Origin: Lophium mytilinum
Lineage: Eukaryota; Ascomycota; Dothideomycetes; Mytilinidiales; Mytilinidiaceae
DNA length: 64,000 bases
Reading direction: 5' to 3'
NCBI GenBank assembly: GCA_010093605.1
Contig: MU004195.1
Span: 64,708 to 128,707, forward strand
Shown here in pieces: positions 57,986-64,000 of the stretch; the stretch's first letter is position 1, and each line of letters opens with the position of its first letter. The notes below the pieces were generated by a model. The model ran no database searches. It was not told where the DNA came from and worked only from the letters and a program-made list of their open reading frames with translations. The position numbers and the translations under genes were made by a program.

Positions 57986-60699
57986 ATGCGATTACTTTCT
58001 CGCAACCTCACCTATCCTCGGATCCTCTTATTCCCTTTTCGACACCGTATCACCTGCCTCCCGACCGCGCTGCGACCCCACCAGCACGCATCAACCCCGC
58101 CACGAGCCCCGCCAACGGTCCTCCGGAGGCCATACGCCACCACCTCTGCGCTCAAGATGAACGTCCAAGACCTTTCCGAGCCCGCGGGCTCCTCCGAGGG
58201 CCTCAACTTGGTCAACCGGCTTAGTGAGAGCAGAAGCCCGTACGTAAGTGCCGCTCCGGCGCAGCTCTTCCCAGACCGTCAGCTAAGCCGATACAGGTGC
58301 GGAGCCACATGAACAACCCGGTCGCATGGCAGATGTGGGGAGCGGAAGCCATCGCGCTGGCGAAGAAGTCGAACAGGCTGCTGTTCGTCAGCATTGGATA
58401 CGCGGCATGTCATTGTATGGCCATCCCAACCCCGGTCGTTTTCGAGATTGCGAGGCTGCGAGCTTCCATGATGAGCCGAAGATGTCAGAGAGAAGATGGA
58501 ATGCTGACGATGATGTGGTTTAGGGTGTCACGTAATGGAACGCGAGTCCTTCGAGAACCGCGACGTCGCCGCCCTCCTCAACGCCTCCTTCATCCCTATC
58601 AAGCTCGACCGCGAAGAGCGACCTGATATCGACCGCATCTACATGAACTATGTGCAGGCAACGACTGGGTCTGGGGGCTGGCCTCTCAACGTCTTCCTCA
58701 CGCCCGATTTGGAACCGATCTTCGGTGGGACGTACTGGCCCGGTCCAGGGTCTACTACTGTATTGAAAGATGGTATCGGGTTCGTGGGCATACTGGAGAA
58801 GATCCGTGATGTGTGGAAGAACGAGCAGCAGCGGTGTCTGGAATCTGCGAAAGAGATTACGGCGCAGTTAAGGGAGTTTGCGCAGGAGGGCACCATAAGT
58901 CGGCAAGGAGAGGCGGAGCCTGAGGGACTGGATCTGGAGCTGCTGGAGGAGGCATATGAGCATTGGGCTGCGAAGTTTGACCCTGCGCATTCTGGATTTG
59001 GGGGAGAGCCGAAGTTTCCGACGCCCGTCAATTTGGCTTTTCTGCTCAAGTTGGGCCAGTATCCGAGTGCGGTTGGGGATGTGGTCGGACAGAAGGACTG
59101 CGATAATGCGAAAGATATGGTGTTGAGTACTCTAAGGGCTATGACAAGAGGTGGGATTCATGATCAAGTTGGGAACGGGTTTGCGAGGTATTCTGTGACG
59201 AGAGATTGGAGTCTGCCTCACTTTGAGAAGATGTGAGTTCTGAACCAGCCTGAAGTGACCTCTACTAATAAGATATAAGGTTATACGACCAAGCACAACT
59301 CCTCTCCGTCTACCTAGATGCCTACCTAATAAGCAAGGACGCTGAACTCCTCGACGCCGTCTACGACATTGCAACTTACCTCACCTCGCCACCCATGCAC
59401 TCCTCAACCGGCGGCTTCTTCTCCGCAGAAGACGCGGACTCTTTCTACCGGCCCAACGACAAGGAGAAGCGCGAAGGCGCCTTCTACGTCTGGACACTCA
59501 AGGAATTCCAATCCATCCTCGGCGACCGCGACGCAGAAGTGCTGGCTAGGTACTACAACGTGCAGGAAAATGGCAACGTGGAACCGGAGCACGATGCCCA
59601 CGACGAACTCATTAACCAGAACGTTCTAGCTATCAGCAGCACACCGGAAGCCCTAGGAAAGGAGTTCGGCCTCTCGAACAAAGACGTCCTCAAGACTCTG
59701 AAAGATGGCCGGGAGAAACTCCGCGCACATCGCGAAATAGAGCGTCCGCGGCCGAGTCTGGATGATAAGATTGTCGTTGCGTGGAATGGCCTCGCGATCG
59801 CTGCGCTGGCGAGGACGAGTAATGTGATAGGGGGGTTCGATAAGGAGAGGTCGAGCAGGTATCTCAAGGCAGCGAAAGACGCAGCTGCATTCATCAAGAA
59901 AGAGCTTTATAACGAGAAGGACGGGACTATGAAACGTGTGTACCGCGAGGGACCAGGCGATGCACCAGCTTTCGCAGACGACTACGCGTTCCTAATCAAG
60001 GGGCTTATCGAGCTATACGAAGCAACATTCGACGATGCGTATCTGGAGTGGGCGGATCGATTACAACGTATGTCTAACCCTTCAAATTTCCCTTCCTTCC
60101 CTACTTCTCAAGCTCCCAGGCTCCAAACGACCCTGAATCAACGTAACTAACGCATTCTAGAAACCCAAATCTCCCTCTTCTGGGACACGGCCCACCTCGC
60201 CTTCTTCTCCACGGCCGCGCACCAAACCGACCTCATCCTCCGCCTCAAAGACGGCATGGACAGCGCCGAGCCCTCGACCAACGGCATCTCAGCCCAGAAC
60301 CTCGACCGCCTCGCGCTGCTGCTCGACGACGAAACCTACTCCACCCGCGCGCGCCAGACGTGCGACGCGTTCGAGGCGGAAGTCATGCAGCACCCGTTCC
60401 TCTTCGCGAGTCTGCTGGACTCGGTGGTGGTGGGGAGGCTGGGGCTGAAGAGCGTGGCGCTGACGGGAGAGGGTGAGAGGGTGGAGAGGTGGCTGCAGTC
60501 TTGGCGGGCGAAAGCCGGGGGTGTGGTGAGTAGAGTTGGGGGCGGAGCGAGGAGTGAGTGGTTGAGGAGAAGGAATAAGTTGGTGGGGAGTTTGGATGTG
60601 GGGAAGGAGAGTGTTATGGTGTGTGAGGGGGGGCGGTGTACGGAGGAGCTGGGGACGGGGATGGGGGAGGTGGAGAAGGCGTTGGGGGAGGTTAGGTAG
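57986..60699 (+). CDS. SPATA20/YyaL-like thioredoxin-fold protein (DUF255), probably mitochondrial
   Basis: Spliced CDS 57986-58243, 58297-58414, 58524-59232, 59280-60067, 60161-60699 (introns 53, 109, 47, 93 bp), 803 aa. The N-terminus is Arg/Ser/Thr-rich without acids and ends RRPYATTSALK, a good mitochondrial targeting peptide; a shorter cytosolic form could start at ATG 58157 (MNVQDL). The thioredoxin-like domain has NPVAWQMWG, CHWCHVMERESFEN (the CxxC motif is assembled across an intron), DREERPDID and GGWPLNVFLTP. An (alpha/alpha)6-like second domain follows with GGIHDQVGNGFARYS, LPHFEKMLYDQAQL, GGFFSAEDADS and FAYFIKGLIELYEA-like motifs. Homologues run from bacteria to human SPATA20; the reaction is not established. 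Confidence 0.9.
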
Positions 60700-62659
60700 G
60701 GTACGTTGGTAAACTAGGTTTAGGTGGCAGGATTTAATTGCTGGCGATTCTTTGTCGATACTTGGGTTTTGGGGAGTTAGTGGAAGACTATAGATCTGAG
60801 CTTAGTGAGAGATGAGCACCTTTTTCAAACTTCAAACTTCCTTTGTCCGATTAGTGCCTGTTCAGAAATCTGTGCAACACTTTCTCGGCGCCGTCTGAGA
60901 CGCTTAAGTGCCGCATCATAAACCTGGACGAGATCCAAATGTCCAGGGAGTGCGAATCTAAGCATCTCCAACCACTTCTAAACTAGCTTACGCAGCCGCC
61001 ATCCGGAGTGCTTCAACAAATCATCAGTCTTCAGCAAAAGAGTCCAGAGCCCGACACAAAATTGAGCGCACAGAATTCTAGCCAGGCACTGTATCAGCCG
61101 CTCAATCACGCCACGTAACATCCACTGCTACCATACCACGTGCATCACATGACCCTCCACCGGCCGCCGTTTCTCCGCTCCGACCATCTTCTCCCGAGTA
61201 TAAAAAGCCAGTCCTGACAGTCCTGGACTTCTTTCCTCAGAGGTGGGAGGAGGGTTGGACATCAACATGCAAAGGCATTTGCTGCCATGTTGTCTCGGGT
61301 CTGGGTGTGGTGTTCAAACAACGCGATAAAAGCTACAATGGCGGCGTTGTTCGTCAAACTGCTGCCGACACGAACTTATGCGGTGGAGGAAGCGCTCGGA
61401 GTCTGCGATGGTGGGCTCAGTAGCACCGAAGAAAATGATGATAGTGAGGGGTATGAGGGGTTGATGATGGAGTGGGTAAGCTTCAAGGGATGGCTGGGGC
61501 GAGCGATTGATGTAGAGGAGCTGAGTAGGATAAGGGAGAACTGGTGATGAGTATTATTGTGTGGGTTTGAAGGGGTGTTGGGACACCGCCGACACTCCTC
61601 CAGCCATTGTCCATTGAGTGGTGAGATTTTGCACAGCTCTTCTTCTCCTCCATGATATGTGTAGTTTTTCGAATTTTCAACGAAAGACCATGACAGATCT
61701 TGAACCTTTGAGTTGACACAACCACTACCAATCCCCATCAAATGCGGTTACGGATTCTGTTCAAATCCCCCCCGGAACCTGCCCATGAAAGCTAAGGAAA
61801 GTAGAAGAATGAGGCATTTATACCTACCTAGCGGGAGACGACGCATCAATGACTCAGCAGTACTCGTGACTTACATCGGGCAAGCATAGACCATCCAGCA
61901 CCTTCGTGCCATTGATTCTTGTGTCCGGATACACTGCGCGATGATAGGCCGCTCGATTAACATAGTAGCTACAGGCCTCATCTGGTATAGTTGAGTTGGC
62001 CATGACACCTAGAGCCCGTAGGGAACGCAAGCAGAAAGGTAGACTACCTCTGCTCAGGGGATCCAAGTTCGATCGTTTGGGTTTCGAGTGTTTGGGGCGT
62101 TAAAAGAGGTCCGGAAAGCGCCTTTTCCGAGCAGTGGTGCTTTTACTTCTAGTTTTTCGGAGTTGCTCTAGGAGAGCATCATTTTCTGGTGCCCGGGTAA
62201 GACGCCAAGTTAGCAAGAACGCAAGTGAGAAACATTTCAAAGCTTTTTCAATGCCATCGGTAACGATGCTGAGAGCTTTAGAACATAGATAGTTACTTAA
62301 GATGGGTGTTGAGCAGGATCCCCAAGCTTGGGTCGTAGTACTTCGAAGCGGTGCAAGCTTGAATGGCTATATACAGGCGGCCTTAGAAGAAAATAGCATT
62401 AAAAATGCAGCTTAAAGTTTCATCGCATCTAGTTTTCAGGTCGTTAAAAGAAGGTTCCGGCTGAGGCGCGATACCAGTGAGGGGTGGAGTATTGGAACGG
62501 AAGGAGCAACTGACCGCCTTCCAACGACCTCAGTTCATCGCTTCGATCCTCCTCTCTACATCTACTGCCTTTTCCGCATCATCTACATCTATCCCCTCAC
62601 ATCGTTGATGTTATTTCATTCTCTACGACAAGTCTGTCTTGCACTACACCGTTTATACC
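60700..62659. other. intergenic, no firm gene
   Basis: About 2 kb. A TATAAAAA sequence at 61200 precedes an 86-codon open frame (61287-61547) with a protein-like acidic end, but without a domain. Nothing else is supported. Confidence 0.3.
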
Positions 62660-63422
62660 ATGTCAGATGGATGGACGCCGCTAAATGGCTCACAGCCCCA
62701 AATCGTTTCGATCTTGAAGAGAAGCTCCGAGGAAACGGAGGATACAGCGGGTTCTGAGTGCAAGAAGGTGAAGACAAAGCATGTCACGGTATGCTAGCTC
62801 ACCTCGCATCCGGGATTGAGGTAATTGGCCGCATGCTGACAGCGCACAGTGGCATAGAGCAAAGAGCCCGGAAGTCGTCATCTACAAGCGTCAATTAGAA
62901 GGCGTCTACCTCACCTTCGACGAGAGCAGATATGACGACGAGACCGAGACCAACGACGAGACTGACTCAGACGAAGAGAGTGAAAATACACGCGAGACCG
63001 ACTTCTACGCCCGATACGACAGACGTCTTCGCAACGCAGATTCGGATGTAGACAGAGACTCGGATGCGGACAAAGACTGCAGTGACACTGATTGGGAGTT
63101 CAATCACGTCATCGACGGAAGACACGAGAGTGACTACGAGAGCCCCGAATCCGATTCCGATGCCGACGAAGATGCAGACCCGATGCTCTATCCAGACACA
63201 GAGAGCGACTATGATGTAATGGAGTACATCGATGCTGACGGTGACTTGGTTCGGATCCCCTTGGAGTATGTCGGTCAAGAGCATGGACTGTGCTGCAATT
63301 GCGGACACGGAGGAGCTCAGTCCCCGCCCCAGACTGGTGGTGAACGAATGAAAAGCGTTGTGTGGAACCAGCACGTTATTGAAGAAGGAGATACATTCTA
63401 CTGGTCAAGCCCTGAGCCATGA
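62660..63422 (+). CDS. acidic hypothetical protein
   Basis: Spliced CDS 62660-62788, 62850-63422 (intron 61 bp, donor GTATGC, CTGAC branch site, acceptor CACAG), 233 aa. The join is in phase 0 and both exons read cleanly. The N-terminal ~45 residues are polar; the middle (about residues 65-165) is extremely rich in Asp, Glu and Ser with units such as DSDADEDAD; the C-terminal part contains GLCCNCGHGG, a Cys cluster that might bind metal, and ends VIEEGDTFYWSSPEP. No signal peptide or membrane segment, no known domain. Acidic proteins of this sort may be nuclear or histone-binding, but that is speculation. Confidence 0.6.
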
Positions 63423-63614
63423 AGAGTCTGAGTTTGTATGTTGAGAGATCTTTCACGAGACTGAGCGGAAAATAGCGAATGGAATCGCATTTCAGCTTAC
63501 CGGGGAGGGAGTATGTATGGAAGCTTGCTCAGGGAATGTTGCACCAAAATATCAGAGCTTTTCGAAAACCGGGGATCTTCAGGAGGTCTCTAAGTAGTTA
63601 TCATATCATCTAAT

Positions 63615-63672
63615 TGCTCTAATTGCATATATAAGTGCTCTAATTGCATATATAAGTGCTCTAACTGCACGC
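63615..63672 (+). repeat. short tandem repeat, ~21 bp unit
   Basis: The unit tgctctaattgcatatataag occurs about 2.7 times in tandem. Non-coding, upstream of the tRNA-like unit at 63775. Confidence 0.75.
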
Positions 63673-63774
63673 GCAATGGAAACCAGCACTGGAGTAAATT
63701 GCCGTAAGTAAATTTGTGCTTTGATGTTGTTTGTAGTCAAGCATATTAAGATGCTGTATCAGTCTTGAACTCAA

Positions 63775-63892
63775 TCCGGTGTGGTTTAGTTGGTTATAAC
63801 ACAGTCCTCCGGGCCGCGGCCCGAGAGGTCGAGACCCAAGTTCGATCCTTGGCGCCGGACAATTGATATTTGCTTCTTTTTTGATTGTCCAA
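63775..63892 (+). ncRNA. tRNA-like Pol III unit, copy 3
   Basis: The tRNA-like part is 63775-63859: TCCGGTG at the 5' end pairs with CGCCGGA at the 3' end; A-box-like TGGTTTAGTTGG; T arm with stem CCAAG/CTTGG and loop TTCGATC. Relative to copy 1 (CCGAG/CTCGG) the T-stem changes are compensatory. In place of an anticodon arm there is a GC-rich palindrome (cgggcc gc ggcccg). A T6 run at 63887-63892 follows, as a Pol III terminator would. No canonical anticodon stem can be drawn, so this is not called a tRNA gene. Confidence 0.6.
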
Positions 63893-64000
63893 AACAATGA
63901 TTTAGACAGAATGAACACCGCACAGTGAGTTTGGACTCATAGATTGTGCATTGCTTATTGGACCTTCAAGATGATTTTGAATCCTTGGGAAAGAGAAATT

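Noticed and set aside
61287-61547. 86-codon plus-strand frame after a TATAAAAA sequence
   Set aside because: Suggestive C-terminal composition but no domain, homologue or intron evidence; left as unproven.
61854-62066. 70-codon minus-strand frame with several Cys and Tyr
   Set aside because: Too short, no partner exons and no recognised motif.
1-64000. CRISPR arrays, operons or bacterial-type regulatory elements
   Set aside because: None seen; the intron-rich genes show a eukaryotic nuclear sequence.

Overview
The window is nuclear DNA of a filamentous ascomycete (Pezizomycotina, most likely a dothideomycete; the class is inference). The signs are many short introns of about 46-70 bp with GT-AG borders and CTNAC-type branch sites, fungus-specific families (NACHT-ankyrin STAND protein, HET remnant, DUF3292, Abp2, VTC), and an AT-soaked stretch at the left end that looks like repeat-induced point mutation (RIP). 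All exon joins below were read by hand from splice signals and frame continuity; each spliced model totals a whole number of codons.

Left part (1-23 kb): RIP-like AT-rich DNA, then a NACHT/ZZ/ankyrin NLR-like protein with a C-terminal membrane anchor, a RING protein, a VTC2/3-type SPX-VTC-DUF202 protein, a DUF3292 membrane protein with a probable GC-AG intron, a GH31 alpha-xylosidase, a TPR-kinase, and the Golgi tethering subunit Cog1. Middle (22-44 kb): two tRNA-like Pol III units, a sugar transporter, a pair of related RING/membrane proteins (one with a decayed RING), a Gfo/Idh/MocA dehydrogenase, a PMP47-type peroxisomal carrier, a small SRPBCC protein, an Abp2-like DNA-binding protein with one very long intron, a likely PEX39 peroxin, and the RNA-granule protein Scd6/Sum2, which shares a short divergent promoter with the PEX39 gene.

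Right part (44-64 kb) is gene-poor: a broken host-gene fragment, a secreted cysteine-bearing protein, a degraded HET locus next to an F-box-like exon, a secreted CAP/PR-1 protein, a large-ectodomain fungal membrane protein, a SPATA20/YyaL-like thioredoxin-fold protein, an acidic hypothetical protein, and a third tRNA-like Pol III unit.

Most genes are housekeeping or accessory singletons and do not form a biosynthetic cluster. Themes that recur are peroxisome (PEX39, PMP47), xylose/xyloglucan sugars (alpha-xylosidase, sugar transporter, xylose-dehydrogenase-like enzyme, not adjacent), and non-self recognition (NLR-like gene, HET remnant). The least explained signal is the family of three tRNA-like sequences with conserved A box, B box, acceptor stem (two of three) and Pol III T-run, but no recognisable anticodon arm.
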